Origin: Cucumis sativus
Taxonomy: Eukaryota > Streptophyta > Magnoliopsida > Cucurbitales > Cucurbitaceae
Assembly: GCF_000004075.3 (NCBI RefSeq)
Contig: NC_026658.2
Coordinates: forward strand, 620,001 to 684,000
Direction: 5' to 3'
Length of the DNA stretch: 64,000 bases
A program made the position numbers and the translations under genes. The notes below the pieces were generated by a model, which saw only the letters and a list, made by a program, of their open reading frames with translations, searched no databases and was not told the DNA's origin. Below, piece by piece: positions 30,301 through 45,050 of this stretch. Position 1 is the first letter of the stretch; each line of letters starts with the position of its first letter.

Positions 30301-33300
30301 TGTTTTGACAAAAAAGAGAATAAATGCAGAGACTTCTTGGAATAGATAGATTTGGATAAACTTACATGTAAAAAGCTACAAATAACCTATTACAACTACC
30401 ATTTTATAAAATATTTCCAAATTTAAAAGCTAGCATCATCATCTTTTTCTTCTTCTTCCACCTATTTTTCATTCGATTCCAATTTGTTTATGAAGAGTGC
30501 ACTCACGATCAGATGTTGTGCTAACCTTGGGGAATGACCGGATTTTTATTTTCAAACTAGTAGATTCATTCTGAACATAACGATATGCAATATTTAATAT
30601 AATCCTTACAAACCAAACATAAATTTTAGCAATCAAAATAGTTATCAAACACCACCGTTTCAAAATCTAATACGCCTTTGAAGAGAATATGGAGAGAGCG
30701 TTATTATCCATGGCTTTTAAAAATTAAACATGTAATAGAAATCATTGTTGTTTTATAAAATTCAAAAAATTCAAAACAAAAACGTCCATTCAATCAAAGG
30801 TTAATGAAAATTTAAGCCAAAAAGAAAAAGATGAAAGCTTCAAGTAGTGCATTTTAGCCCTTTGAGTGTAATCAATCCAACTCATGTCGATCTTAATTAG
30901 TTGATATTGTCTCCATAAGGTCAAAGATTTGATCCTTCTATTTAAAGATTGGTAGTACTCCAATTCATCCCAACGAAGTTGGTAATATATTTATTTGAAT
31001 GCAAAGCGTAATTTGAATGAGATTTCAATTTATGAGCGTGCAAATTTTCAATTTAATTATTGACACATGTTTATGAGTTAATATTGACTAGATGATATGT
31101 AATTAGTGATGATCTAAGATTTAAGATTTTGGTTAGGTGTTAGATTGATTGATCAACAATTGAATTATTAGTATTAGGATTGGTCCATGTGTAGGTTTTC
31201 GTGGCTTTTTCCACAACCTCATAGCCTACCATGATAAATTCTAATGAATAAAGAAAAGGGCAAAGTTAGTTAAGTGTAGTTATATCTCCAAATTTCCTAA
31301 AATTGGTATCTAATTAATATACAACAACACCATCTACCCGATTCATTGATTAGATATATTACTAGAAGAAGAAACAAATTATTATGTAATGTAATCTTAA
31401 AAAAACATATATACAACTTTATTCATCATTAATTTAGAATACATTTGAATCGATATATGAAAATTTTGTTTTAAAAGAAATGAGAAGAAGAAAGAAGCAA
31501 AGTGATTGTGATTTTAGAGATTCTTGTCCTATTTGATGACTCAAGAGATGAGCCATAAATATATCTCTCTATTCATTAGATTGTTGTATTTAAACCCATT
31601 CAAGTTTATACGTATATGATCCATCTCCAAATTGTCAATTTAGTATTATCAACTATTTGTCGTTTACGATTTAGAAGTCATCGTCAAACGCATAAATGAG
31701 AATATAACTAATCACCGAATTATAAGAAAAAGAAAAACTAGGGTGTTGAGAAAGTACGCTAATTAGCACACACTATAACACGCTAAAGTATGAAAAATAA
31801 ATATTTTTTATTAGCCATTTTGTTAAATGAACCAATTACCCATTCATATCTAAATATTGCTCAAATAAAAAAAAAATGTCATTTTATTTCTTCAATTCCC
31901 ATAATTATTCAATAATATAGTAAAAGTTGAGGTAAATAATTCTCTAATATTCTATTGTTGGATCTTTATAAGAAATGTAGTGTGTTAATGACATGTTCAC
32001 ACAAAAATATTCCAATAATGAACTTTAATTTTGTGTGTAGTGTAAGTTTCACATTCAATTCTTGAAAGCCATTTTCTGATCTTCAAATTACACTAATATT
32101 GAAGTGTCTTTTGATCATAAAAATTAGAGTTATCGTTAAACATACCGAACTAATCAAATCAACTAATGCAATGTAGCTTTTTAAATTTAAATTTATTAGA
32201 GTTTATTGAAATGTTTTGAATTTGTTATCTAACACTAGAACAACAAAATACGAGAACATTATTTCGTTATAATTAAATTTTGTACCTATCTTTTTGGAAA
32301 AAATTAATCTTGTGTACATTCTTTTTCTTATTTAATTTTGATAGTATGTTACAATTAGAACATTAAAGAAAATTAAAATGAATTTAATATCAGTTATCTA
32401 GAGAGTTCTTATTTTTATTAGTTATTAATTATAAAATATACCATATTATTATTTTATTTGTTAACAAATATCCTTGAAATATGTTATGATCGCTAGTTAT
32501 TTTTTCGAGAAATATTCACTTTCTATATGAAACTTCTTCTAACAATGTATGTAATTTAGGGTTATAATTGTAACAATTACCATATTTTAAAGAATGATTT
32601 TGTAATTTATCGTAACATTATTATTACATAAGGTATATATTTGCAAAATGACTAAATATACCTTAATAGATGTAACGAAGTAAGTGATATAATAGAATAT
32701 ATATAGTAATGAGATATAAGGCCCAATCCAAAGTAATATTAGGGAAAAGTTTCATTCTATTATTTCAAACAAACTTATATTATATAAGATTTTACAGATG
32801 TTTAAGAATTGAAGATGATTATATTAGTTTTGCATGAAAAATGCTATCAGAATTTAGAAGGTTTATGTCAGGTAGGTCATAAGATGTTTATTTTTTGTAT
32901 ACATATCTTTTTGTATTAGCAATGAAGATTGTTGATATGAATATAAAGTCGTAGCTGCACATTTCGTATATAGATTTATAGAATTAGACTTATTCTGTTT
33001 AAATATATATTGAATAGCATGATAGCAACATTTTTGTATTGTAAAAGTATTTTTCAAAATGTTATAGTTAGCAAAAATCTACAAACAATACTCTGTTTTA
33101 AAAAAATATTATGGATTTGTTTTCTCTTAGCAATAAGATCAAATTAAAGTGGGCCTGTAGAGTTACATGTGGATGCTGCCCCAATCAGTTGAGAAGAAAG
33201 ATTGGAGTGGGCTGGGGGGGATTGTTGGAGATCACAATGGGGTAAAGAGAAGAGAACAAAAGATCGACAAAATAAAACAATATTGGAAAATGAAAAGAAG

Positions 33301-33438
33301 AAGATGTGAAGAAGTTGACGATATTTGTACACGAACTGACGAAACAATTCCTAAAGAAATCAAGCGCAAGAGTGACAAAATTTCCTGTCAGTTCTTTTTC
33401 CTTTTTATACAAACAATGGAAGAAGAAGAAGCCTGAAA

Positions 33439-35923
33439 CTAACAGCTCAGTGCCTCGTACTTCACCGCAATCGGACGCCCAAATCCAACTTGTGACAGTA
33501 AATTCCCCACCACTGCAAGATCTCGACAAAATACCCCTTGATAAACCGATGTATTATGATTCAAATTCGATCCAACGATCTCCTCTGATTTTAATTCCAT
33601 TTCATCAACACCACCTTCCTGGCTTTGTTGTTGCTGTTGCATTTGAATCACCGCTGTTGTCCTCTTCCTCTGCTTCTCCGCCGCTTCTTCGTCCATAATG
33701 GATGTCATAATACTTGAATACCCTTTCTGCAGTAACCTATACAAGAACAATGCCGACATTTTAGCTTTATCTCTAACGGAATCCGGATCAAAATCATCTC
33801 CCAATTCGCATCTCTCTAGAAATCCAGTTGCCTTATCGGGCGCATGCTTCAAACAGAGCAATAAGTGAGCTCTTTCTAGCTCAGATCTGGAACACCCACG
33901 TCGCAATCCGATCAAACCATAGTAATCCACATTACAAGTTTCACCTGAAGCAACCCTTTGTTTCAATTTCTGAATCCTCGCTGTCAACGCACAAAGCTTC
34001 CCAGGGATTTCTCTGTATCGTACATTATGACGCTTCCATACTGGACCGGGAAGCTTTCGATCTCTTAATATCGAATTGTAGAGGAGCTTTAAATGTTCGA
34101 GGTCGTGAAGGCAATCTGCGAGGTAATTGATGGATTCGTAGAGATGGGCTCGAGTTTCTAGTGCTTGGATGCAGGTGGGGTCCAAGGTGAGGGTTCGATT
34201 GCAGTCAGCGATAGAATCGGCAGTGCGGCCGGCAGCGCGGAAAGCAGATGAGCGGTGGAGGAAGCATTGGGCAAGGAAAGTTTGTGGAACAGGGCGACGA
34301 CCGTCAAGAATCTTTGTAAAGAGGCGGATGGCCTCGGAAGGTAGGCCGGCCTCAAGGGCGGCAATGGCGGCAGTGCGACGACGAAGAAGGAGCTTTACGT
34401 GGCTAAGAAGGGCAGTAGTGGTGTCGGATTCAACGGTGGTTGTTGGAAGGATTGGAAAATTGTTGAGTGAGAAGCCGTCGTCTGACCGACTAGTGCTTTC
34501 CCGTCGTGAGGCGGCGGTGGCGAGGCGTTTCCCAGTTTGAAGGAGAACCATGGCATCCTCTAGGAGGCCCAAATGACAGGAAGCTTGGCCCAATACCACG
34601 TACCTATACAAGTGAAGCAACTTTACTGTGTTAACTCAATGTTGAATATACATTCTCTACTCAAAATCATTACATTCAATATAAAAAAAAAAAAAAAAAA
34701 AAAAAAAGTCTTTTTCATATCAACAACTAAATGTTAAGTATAAGTAGGACACATACACATTATGAAGTTATTACAACCAAAACTAATCATAACTAAAAAC
34801 AATGAATATTATGTGGATACCTCTTAGAGATGTTTAGTGTTAAATAATTTTAAAAAATGTTAATTATTGTTTAAGTAAAAAAGATTGTACTGAGATATCA
34901 GATGTATATGTTCACGCTGCATGAAGTGTGTGTATGCACTTGTGTGATATAACAATAATGAGTGGGAGAATATATAAGATGTCCTTTGTGGACCTAATAA
35001 GATTGGAGAGAAAAAACATATATCATTTACGGTATTTAATAATATTTGCTTCCCTTGACAATCAGAATACAAATTATCTCATGTAATTAGTTTATCCTAA
35101 CATTTTTCAAATCGAAATCATATTTCTATTAATTGTTATATATATATAAGTAAAAGACTTTGTACTAAAAAATAATAGTTACTATTATAAGTAAAAGAGT
35201 CGATTCCCACTTAGTATTGGTTATATAAGCACAAAAATGTAAAAATAAAAGTTCAAATATTTTAAAACTAATTGTTGTTTAATTTTTTCCTTTCGCCTAA
35301 AAACTGACGGAAAATTACCTCCATCGACTTTCGTTGTCGCAACAATTACAGAGCAATCCCGCCATGATCTTCCTCCTCAAATCCGCAACGGAGAAGAAGC
35401 ACTTGAACGAGGAGTCATGATCCTGCAACTCCGATAACGAAATAGAACAAGTAGAGGACGAAGACGAAGAAGAAGAAACCAGAAGTTTCGCTTGCTCTCT
35501 CGAAAATTGCTGGGACGAGTAGTTTTCCGATCCCGAGGACTCATCTCCCCCACTTCTCATACTCGGTAAATACTCCTGAAGCATATCAGCAACATCCTTA
35601 TACCGGCGCAGATAAAGAAGCGACCGAGCCTTAAGTTCCAATGCCTGTTCATACCTCGGCGCAAGAACAAGAGCCGCATCAAGAAGATTCAAAGCCGAAA
35701 CGACTTCGTTTTCCCCTCCAGAAGCAATCAAACACCTGGCATCTTTCACATACCTATTCGCCATCTACAAAAAAGAAAGGGGAAAAAAAAAAGTCAGAAT
35801 TAATTTGAAAAAATAGAAATAGAAATGAAAATGGAAAAATTAAAACGAAAGATAAACCTGTTTATGAGAAAGCCACCATTGCTTCTTCTCGGTAAGGGCG
35901 AGAGAGGGAGATGAAAGCACCAT
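33439..35923 (-). CDS. TPR protein with degenerate C-terminal J-like domain
   Basis: Exons 35923-35858, 35764-35319 and 34603-33439 join in frame to 558 aa with GT-AG junctions. The first exon encodes MVLSSPSLALTEKKQWWLSH, conserved at the start of this plant family. Seen: TPR-like helices around residues 40-80 (LLDAALVLAPRYEQALELKA) and 245-345 (AIRLFTKIL, SAFRAAGRTADSIADCN, LTLDPTCIQALETRA), a Ser-rich linker with eight Ser, and a J-like region (DYYGLIGLRRGCSRSELERA at about 397, then CLKHAPDK at about 421-428). The canonical HPD that activates Hsp70 is interrupted as HAPD. A Gln-rich run follows (about residue 500). Such TPR/J proteins are taken as co-chaperones; loss of HPD suggests a binding rather than an Hsp70-stimulating role, which is inference. 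No signal peptide. Intron 2 (34604-35318) holds a run of 25 A. Confidence 0.85.
34683..34707 (+). repeat. A25 homopolymer in TPR gene intron
   Basis: An uninterrupted run of 25 A on the plus strand (T on the transcribed strand), 76 bp inside intron 2 of the TPR gene. There are no flanking duplications that would mark a retroposon. Confidence 0.8.
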
Positions 35924-38900
35924 TGTTAACAAAATTGTGAAATGGTGGAAGAATGAAGAAGAGGGTAGAGGAAACAATAAGAAATTATAGCATTTTATTT
36001 ACAATTGATGAGGAAAGAAAAGAGAATTTAAAAAGGGATTGACATTTTGCGTGAAGAAATGGTGAGTAAATAAGAGAGGGAGGGGGGTTGGTCTTGGCTT
36101 GGTAGTTGCGGGAGAGAGAAGTAGTTTTATATATCAACAGAGATATTAATTATTAAAGGAAGAAGATTATTTTTGTGCTTTGTTTTGGAGTTGATGGCTG
36201 GCAGTGGATTGCCATTACATCGGATTCTAATTTGTTTTGAGAAGGAAACTGGTAACCGGGTAAAGCCGGTGACTATGTATAGTTTTTATTTGGTATTGAT
36301 GACCGGGTGTGGGAAGTGACTCATCACGGGTTCTTGCCCCCTTTGGCTAACACCGGTTACACCCTCCCCCAAAAATTAAGGAAACATTCATCAATATTTC
36401 AATCTTCTTCTTTTTTATCCTTATCCCTTAATCCAAATTCTATATTAATTACCATTCTTATATAACTAATTCCTTCCTTTTTAACTTTCTATTTTGTGCA
36501 ACCAATAATACCTTCCCTAACAATTCCATAATTAATAAAAAAAACAGATTAACCCTTATTAGTAGTAATATGGCTTTGTAAGAAACGGAGAATGAAAAAG
36601 TAGGGCAATTAGGATTTATGAATGCACATGAATGTGTATGGATGGCCAGAGGGGCATCTCATAAAGACACTCTCCAACTTCCCCTCCTCACATTCTATTT
36701 TATGTGTTTTTTAATTATAATAATTGACATTGCTTCTTCTTTCTCATTTTCCCTCCACCTGTCACTTTTCCATTGGATCCCCTTTCCTTTTGTCTTTTGA
36801 CACCTACTTTCCTCCCTTTCCTCATCATCAATAAGTTTTACACTCTCTTTATACAATACACAAACCACTTCTCTCTACCAATTAGTTTTTATATCAACTT
36901 TATGTTATGTATATGACAATACTTGGTTTAAGAAAATATAGACGTTTCTCCTTAACTACTTTCAACCTTTACTATATGGTATACCCCAACACCCTTTAAA
37001 CAAAATCAGCACTAGTCATCTAACTCATTTACAGTTGAGTATATTGAAGATATTGATAACATGAATAAATAATGGGAATTTATGAAATAAATGTTGTAAT
37101 TTACTTGAAAGAAAGTAAAAGAGAAGGGAGAAGTTGGCCATTATTTATCTGTTCATACTCATAATGGAAACTGTAAGAAGAATGAAATTGATCTAGACAC
37201 CTGGATAGTTGCTATGAATTTGAATTCCATTTATTATTTACATGCCAAAAATAAATTGGAAAGGGAAAGAAGTTACTCTTTTGCTTGTATTGATAGAGAG
37301 AGAGAGAGGGAGAAAGAGAGATAGGAATGATATATATATATATTATACTGTCAACTGTGGCATCAACCCATGCACCTTTCCTATAAATGCCACTCAAAAG
37401 GAAATATAATATTTTATAACCAAAATTACTTTTTGAGAGAAAAAAAAAAGTATTCTTTATGGTTCAGCTTTATAAATATTATAAATAAATAAATAAATAA
37501 TCCAATCCTATTAAAAATGTATAAAATTACATGGTATAATCTTAATTAATAATTTGTATATAATTAATTATGTAGTTTGATAATTAGAGTATTGTTATGG
37601 TTGAGATCAATGTGATAGAAATTGATGGGAAATTTTCTCAAATTTAATTTTTGAAAACAACAGCCAAACAACTCTTTTTGGGGACACACATACAACTTGT
37701 AATTTTACTTAAATAAAGCAACCTTAATTTTAATTTCTTTTTCTTCTTCTTTTTATATATGAATATTAGAAATGTCCATTTTTTTTTATTGGTGAAACAC
37801 CATTAATATACATTAAAACTTTGCACACCACTTGGGAATAAGCTTTTCATTTCACATTATATTTTGTTGTCTCTGTGTCCCCAAAGACACCAAATAAATA
37901 ATAATCAACCACTGTTTTCTCTTTTACAAAAACTATTGTAATAATAGAGCAAAATTTTAGAATTTATCAATTTTATACAAAGTGTGGTTGAAAATAGGAA
38001 TGAATGAAAAATTGAGAAATAATTAGGAATGTTGGAGTTAGGAAGAGTGAAGGGTGGAGTTAGAAAGAATATGTTTGGGTATTTTAGGGAAGACAAAGGC
38101 CAAACATAATAAAGGAATTACAAAAAGGTATAAAGAAAAAGAAAAGAGAGCTGTTTCTTAACTGTCCCCCAAATAATTCAACATTTTCCTCTTTAGCATT
38201 TCCACATCATTTTATTCTAAACCTTCCATTTTAACCATAAATATTCCTATTCTCTACTCTACTCTTTAGTCTTTACACCCTTTCTTCACTCTCTTTCTTT
38301 TTCCTTTTCATCCATCTCCCCATCCTTCCATCTTTTGATATAAGAAATAAATCGATATTGTCATTGTATTATAGAAAGACACAACGTAACATAAAAAAAA
38401 TATCATCAATATGAATGTAATAGGAATGTATACCTTTGATTTTAAAAATTAAGACTTTAATAGTTTTGTTGACATCGACATGTTTTTGTATTATTATTTT
38501 ATTTTCATTTGTCTTGTGGATTTGCGATCCTACGTTTATAGGAAACGATGTTTTCATGGTCTATGATATCGTAGAATACAATCATTATAGATCAATATAT
38601 TCATCATTTAAACAAATAATTTCAATATGTATTTGGTGTCAAATGAACATAGTTGTAATTTTCAACAATATGATTAAAATGTCGGATTCAAAACCCTAGC
38701 AAGCAACGTTCAAATTCCTTTAAAGAGTAAAGGCAATCCTTAGAAACCAAAGCATGTGATTTTAGTATTTTTGTTCTCACACACATGTTCTCTGTATAGA
38801 AAAAAATGTTCATACGGCTACTCAAACATATTTAATTTTAATTTAGAGTTTCTATAATTGAGTCACGGAAAAAGAATGCTCACCTTATCAGTAAAGATAG

Positions 38901-41900
38901 TAACGATATCCCTCTCATAAATATATCTCTCCTCCATTCAAAGATATGTTTATAAGTCAAACGTAATTGATATGTTTATTGTGACGAAAGTTGAAGAACT
39001 AGTCTCCACTTCACATAGTTGTCATACTTGAATATAAATGATATCAAATACCTTGATCAAGATTCACAAATCGTCCATGCTTGGACTCGTCTAACTAACC
39101 TACAATTTAGGGACGTGACTCTTTTAATGAGTAGATTTTGGCACCACAAATTCTAGTCTATGCATGTGTATATCACTATCCACAACATTCACCTTTTGTC
39201 TAATTATAAATTTTATCCTAAGAAAGTCATCTTTAACACACTTCTCTCATACAGCATAAGTATCATATTAAGAAATTGTAACTCAATAATAATGTAGTTG
39301 GTTCTAAATCTTACATCTTTTTTATCATACTGATCTATTATAAAATCAAAAAATAAAGATAAGTATAAAAAGTATATTGTTGGGATGAACGTTGTACCGT
39401 TAGGATCAATTACCTATTTTGGTGTGAATCTAATAGAATATTATTAACAATTAAGTAATGATACATAAAACAAATTATATATTTTATTAGGACATATTTG
39501 AATTAACTAGATCAAAAAAGATGTTCAAAATCGCATTTTTTTATTATTTAAATACGATTTATAATAAAAACAAAAACATTAAGATATTTGGTATGAAGTG
39601 CTTTTGTACACAAGTTTATTTGGTTTGTTATATACCCAAAATGATTTTGTTTTTATACACTACTTTTTGGAGTGATTACCAAAATTTGGTCACTTCAGTT
39701 AGGCATAGGTTGTTGTTTGATTTGATCGAGTTATAATGATTAGAGGTGATTTTTTTATAGAGTAGCGATTGAAGTGATTGATTCAGACAACTTAAGGTTG
39801 GTGTTATAGCCTACTTCACGTTTGGGGCTCCAAATACAATAGTTAGTGTTTCCAACAATTATAGCATTGAAATTAACTAATGTATTACTATTTCAAATCT
39901 CTTATTATCATTGCAACTATTTTAGTCCAAATTCAAATTCAAATATCATGAACACCAAACGTACGTGATTATTATAAACTACATACTATTAATGACAACC
40001 ATATAACCAATGTTTAAATTGATGGGATCAGAAATTCTTGAAATATATGAAATAATTATCCATCTATAACAGTGATAAAGGGTATGTATGTGTAGATGGA
40101 CCCCAAAGGAGATTTGTTGGTGGAAAATATGAGACTTATTTTGTGTGTATGTGGAAAGATGGTTGCCAAAACAAATATATATGATTGGTTTGGTTGGTAG
40201 TGCCCTTCTGTTGTTTCTACTAAAAGTGAATGATATACATAAGAGAATCTCTTGATTGATTTGTTTGATTATAGAGAGCTCTCTTTGTTGTAGGAATGTG
40301 GGAGAAAAGTCGTTCAAATAAGAAGCTTCTAAAGCTAAAATCACCAACTTTATACAAACAAACCTTAGATCAGAAGTTCACCATCATCAGATAAGAAGCT
40401 CTCTTAATTTCACGTTGTTAAGTTGATATGTGAAATACATGATACTATTTTATCAATTATTCAACACTACCTCGATCTAAACAATAATTTAAACATGGAG
40501 AAATATATGTGACATAGCACTCTTCACCAATAGATAACTAAACAAACTTTGGATATAGATAAGCAGAGAGTTAATGTGGACGTGCAAGAGATTCGCATCA
40601 ACATTAATATAATAATAACAAAGTTGGTTTGTTGAATAACCCTATCTGTTACCCTACAAAATAGGGGCACCAATGAACCCATTAATTCATTTGTGTTTGT
40701 GTAGTGGGGAGATCATAGGATACCCTTTAAAATGTAGGGGGGGGGTGTGTGGTGTGGCAACTACTCTTAAACCAAGTGCCCTTATATTTAATACACAAAG
40801 AATTATAGGACAGCTCTCTCACCTCTTTGCCATATTAATAATATGAAATTATTGTAATCAGATATCAATTATAGATTAATGTTGTTGGTATTCATTAAAT
40901 AATAATACAGAGTTTTAAACTTATTTTACCAAAAGTAGTTCTCATTATCCAAGACATGTTTGCTTCCAAGGAAGCATTAAGATGATGTCATACCCTATGG
41001 ATCAGCCATCCAAATATTCCCATACAAAATTAATCCTTTAAATTAAACTTCCTTTTCTTTTCTTTTCTAAAATATAAGAATAATAATAATAATAATAATA
41101 AAACTAAATCTTACTTACTTTGTTGTTTAGTTTTTGACAAGTTTACTTCACAATTTTTTTAATGGTTTAGAGCCAAAGTTATGTAGTTTTTATTTTAATC
41201 TTAGGCTATTTAATAGATTAAAATATTATTTAAAAAATTTCATATATTTATAATCGTCTAATTAATCTCATAATTTTACGGGGTAAGTTTAGTTTAGAAT
41301 AATGATATATATTTTTAAAGAAAATGAGTGGAGCATATTATTGGGAATTGCAAAATAAAGCCACATAGAAGAAAAGAAAGGGGCCATGTGCTAATGCCAA
41401 AAGTTGAAGTTTTTTTGCAGCTTTATTCATACAAGAATAAGAATATGATATGAAGAAGGTAAGTGCTCATAATTTTCAATTTTGTATACTTTAATCTAAT
41501 TTTGTGTTATGTGTGTTAATATAATGGAGCTGCTGTATGCTTTTCTAAAAAGTCCCCAATCATACACATAATATTTTGATCAAACCCATCTAAGCTACTC
41601 CTCTTTGATTGCCAATTTCTCATGGAAATTAACACATTTTTCCAATTTCGTGTTTGTTTCACGGTTTTCTACGAACACAAAATTGTTTCTAAACATCCTC
41701 ATTTTCGGTCGTTAAACGATTTTTATTCTCTTTCAAAACGGTAGGTTCTCTTTTTCTAATTACATATAATTCATTTCAAATAGTTAATTAATTAATATTA
41801 ATCTAACAAAAATAATATAAATACAGTTATCATCTTGGTTTAATTTCATGAAATTTTGACATATAGTTAAAGAATTGCAATTTTTAATTTATTTTTGTTT

Positions 41901-44900
41901 GAAAAAAATGGAAATGAACTGATCTTGAGATGATCAATGATATTAACACTTTTGGTAGAAAAAAAAAAGAGGTAATTAGAGGTTAAGTGATTCTTCAATA
42001 AAGTGATTTAAAGTAGTTTTCAGAAATTAGAAAATTGCTTTTCATTGGAAAATGAAAAAAAAAAAGTGATTAAAGGAAGAAAAAAAATGCCTATATATAA
42101 AAAGGAATTATAAGTTATAACTTCACCATTTAAAATTAAATTCCTGTTTATAAACTAATGCAAAATATATCATAATGTTAACCTCTATTAATTATAGAAA
42201 GTATGATAATATATTAAAAATCATTAATGAGTATTGTTTTTTCATGTTCTGCTTTCTCTAACTTTTGATTAAGAATTATGATGCATGGGATCATTTACAT
42301 GTGAAATAATTTATAAAAAAGAACAATTAAGTATAATTAACCTTAATTATTATAAAAAAGGAAATAATAATAATTAATTAATTAAAAACCATTATGGAGC
42401 CTATAATGTGTTTTTAATTATATTGTGTTCTCTAAAGTAAAAGAATAGGTTTTTATTAAAACAACTTAGCACACAGTTTCGAACTATTAAATGTATATTG
42501 TAAGATTAGGTCATCATGATACACTTTTATAATAAATAATTGTAGATGGTGTAGTGTTACATGCATTCTTCTTTAATTAAATTCAGAACGTCAACACCAT
42601 ATTATAGTGAGATCATGATCATGATTTAAAAACAATTTTTAGATTTCCAATTTCCATTCTAACATTATATAACTCATTCTTATTAACACAGATCCTTCGA
42701 GATGATTAATTAGCAATTAGAAATTAATGAAATAATATATAGATATGAACTAACTAATTAATACGTTTTGCAACCTTTCACATATAGTCATCAAAATCTT
42801 TATACGTTACAATAGACTATAATTACAAGTTTAATCCTTACACGCTTTTACATGTTTGTGTTAGTTAATATATAGTTTCATAAAATTTAAAATTGTTTAA
42901 TAAGTCTATGAACATTTAAATATTCATAAGTTTTAAAAATAAGTAATACGTTAGATTTTATATTAAATATTTATTATATATAACAACACATTTAAACTTT
43001 TAATTTTAATAGATCCAAATTGTATTGTAATTAAAGATAGATGAAACATTGTAGCTTAGACATGACATTTGGACCCATATTAACAAATGTTTGTATATAA
43101 TGAAATAGAAATTAGAGGATTTGGGTGGTGGAGAATAGAAAAGGGTATATGTGAGGTATAATTTTGATTGATATCAAGATTGGAGTGCACATGTGATAGT
43201 CACACCACCCTAATTCCCAAATGCCCATCACTCTGTTCTTCCACATGCCCCATGGGTATCTGCCAGCTCTACCCCCCAACTTTCTTCCCACCACTATCAT
43301 CCTCTAATACCATTCTTCTTTTTAATTCATATTATTCAATTTTCCTCCACATCTTCATGAATTCAACATCATCAACACTTAAAAACTTGTTTTAAATTAC
43401 AACATAGCAAGGCTTCACTTTTTCAATAGGGGTAGGTTAGACTCTTGTGTTCATACAATGAAATTAATATAAAACTTTGGTAAAATAATGAGAGATTTGA
43501 ACGTTAAAATAAGATTATAATTAATTAATTCAAAATTCCTTCTCAAATAAACCAAACAGTTAGATGGATTTATATAAGACTACAGATTTGTTATTACTTT
43601 AATCTAATCTAATCTAATCTTGTGAATGGTTTATTTTAATCTGCCCATTTGATCTTTTCTTTTAAAAGGATTTTATTCTTTGTGACATCATGGGCTAACT
43701 CATTTTAAAATGTCTTCAAATCTTACTTTATTTATACTATCAATTAAAATCAATTCCCTAAATTATATTTTAAATACCCAACGGTCACATTCTGTTTTGT
43801 ATATATATAAATACATGTTATGTTTATAACTTTAATATATACTTCTAATCATTTTAATAAAAAAAATAATTTGGAAACCATGTTAGGTTGAAAATAAGAG
43901 TTTAGGTTCTTTTAGATATTACTACCAATCTATCTGTCTATCGATATAAATAAGAATCAAAACCATGCAATTTAAATATGTATGTTTGTATTCTGTGGAG
44001 CTTTAAAATATGTATGGTGTACCTAAATGGTTAATGTTGTACGTATGTAATAATGCCTCCAACAAAAATGATTGGGCTGAAGAAATCTATTTCTACGAAG
44101 GATGATATTGTACTATAACATTGAATGGGAGAGAAAGAGAGGAGGGGGTTGCAAAGTAAAGGACAGGAAAAGAGAGTCATTGGGATTTGGGAATTTGACA
44201 GATGATAAAAGTGTTTTTACGAACTCAGAATTGGTCCCCAAGATAAAAGTAACTGCAGAAAATGGCATTTAAAATGTTGATGGAATTGAGTTGTTTGAAA
44301 GAAGAAGACAAGAAGTTGGAAGTTCTTAAGTAATGGGATAGGTATGAGAATTGGATAAATAAAAGAAAAGGGGTTTTTGTTGTAAGAATTGGATTCCTAG
44401 GCCAACCCTCTATGGTTATATATACAGAATATGCCTTTAATGATGCTTTGTTTATGGCTACGGAATAATTTGTTTTCAGTAGGGCTTGTTGGGTTGTAAA
44501 CAACAACAAAAAATTTTGGTTTTTCTTTTTCTTCTTGGAGAGAATTTGACAAGTCATTATCACACACATTAACTCTATGCCTAAACCCCATTTTATTTAT
44601 TTATCTATTTGTATTTTAAATTATTGTGTGTTTTGAATCTATGGTGTGTAGGCATCAGTAGTATTAATTTGTTGGGACCAAATTAAATTTTGTGATACTA
44701 CTAAAATAGATGGCAAAAACTTCAATGCTAGGTATGAATGAAAATGAGAAAGACTTTTGAAAGCCTGTTAAAAGGCACTTTTAGCTATTAAAAGCACTTT
44801 ATAACACAATTTCTTATTATTTTGATTCTCTATGATCAGAAAAAGTGTTTTGAGATTTCTAAAAACAATTATAAGCGTTTGAAAGAAATACTTTATGCAT

Positions 44901-45050
44901 AATAATCGCAGTTCCCAATTCCAAGTGAGGTCTAAAAAAATACCCCTTTTCTTTCAACAAAGAAATACATGTCATGATAATCCAATTCTGAAAAGGACAA
45001 AACCATCATTATCAATCAAAATCGTGGAAGAGGGCAAATCCGTAACACAT
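35924..45050. other. TPR gene promoter and long intergenic region
   Basis: AT-rich with microsatellites: (GA)n at about 37294-37308, (TA)n near 37331-37344, and (TAA)n at about 41071-41101. A GC-richer island of about 130 bp at 43185-43315 stands out from its surroundings but has no domain on any frame. A poly-G run sits at about 40738-40746. I saw no gene, tRNA or intact mobile element. The last part is the 3' flank of the xylosidase gene. Confidence 0.45.
36126..36133 (-). promoter_or_regulatory. TATA box candidate of the TPR gene
   Basis: TATATAAA on the minus strand, about 200 bp upstream of the ATG at 35923. The GC-richer block upstream (36200-36370) is probably the proximal promoter. 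Confidence 0.4.

Larger units (their letters stand above)
24997..33438. other. MYB promoter and long intergenic region
   Basis: The first 400 bp are the MYB leader and promoter. The rest is AT-rich with microsatellites: (AC)n at about 25213-25230, (GT)n at about 27091-27105, (AT)n at about 27277-27309 and a (TA)n near 29800-29813. Several blocks rich in AAAAGTG/CACTTTT phrases (about 28800-29060 and 29570-29640) look like decayed MITE material, without clean ends. No coding gene, tRNA or intact transposon was recognised. Short genes with small exons could be missed. Confidence 0.45.

Noticed and set aside
33306-34540. Plus-strand frames of 100-130 codons opposite the TPR gene
   Set aside because: Antisense shadows of a well-supported coding exon.
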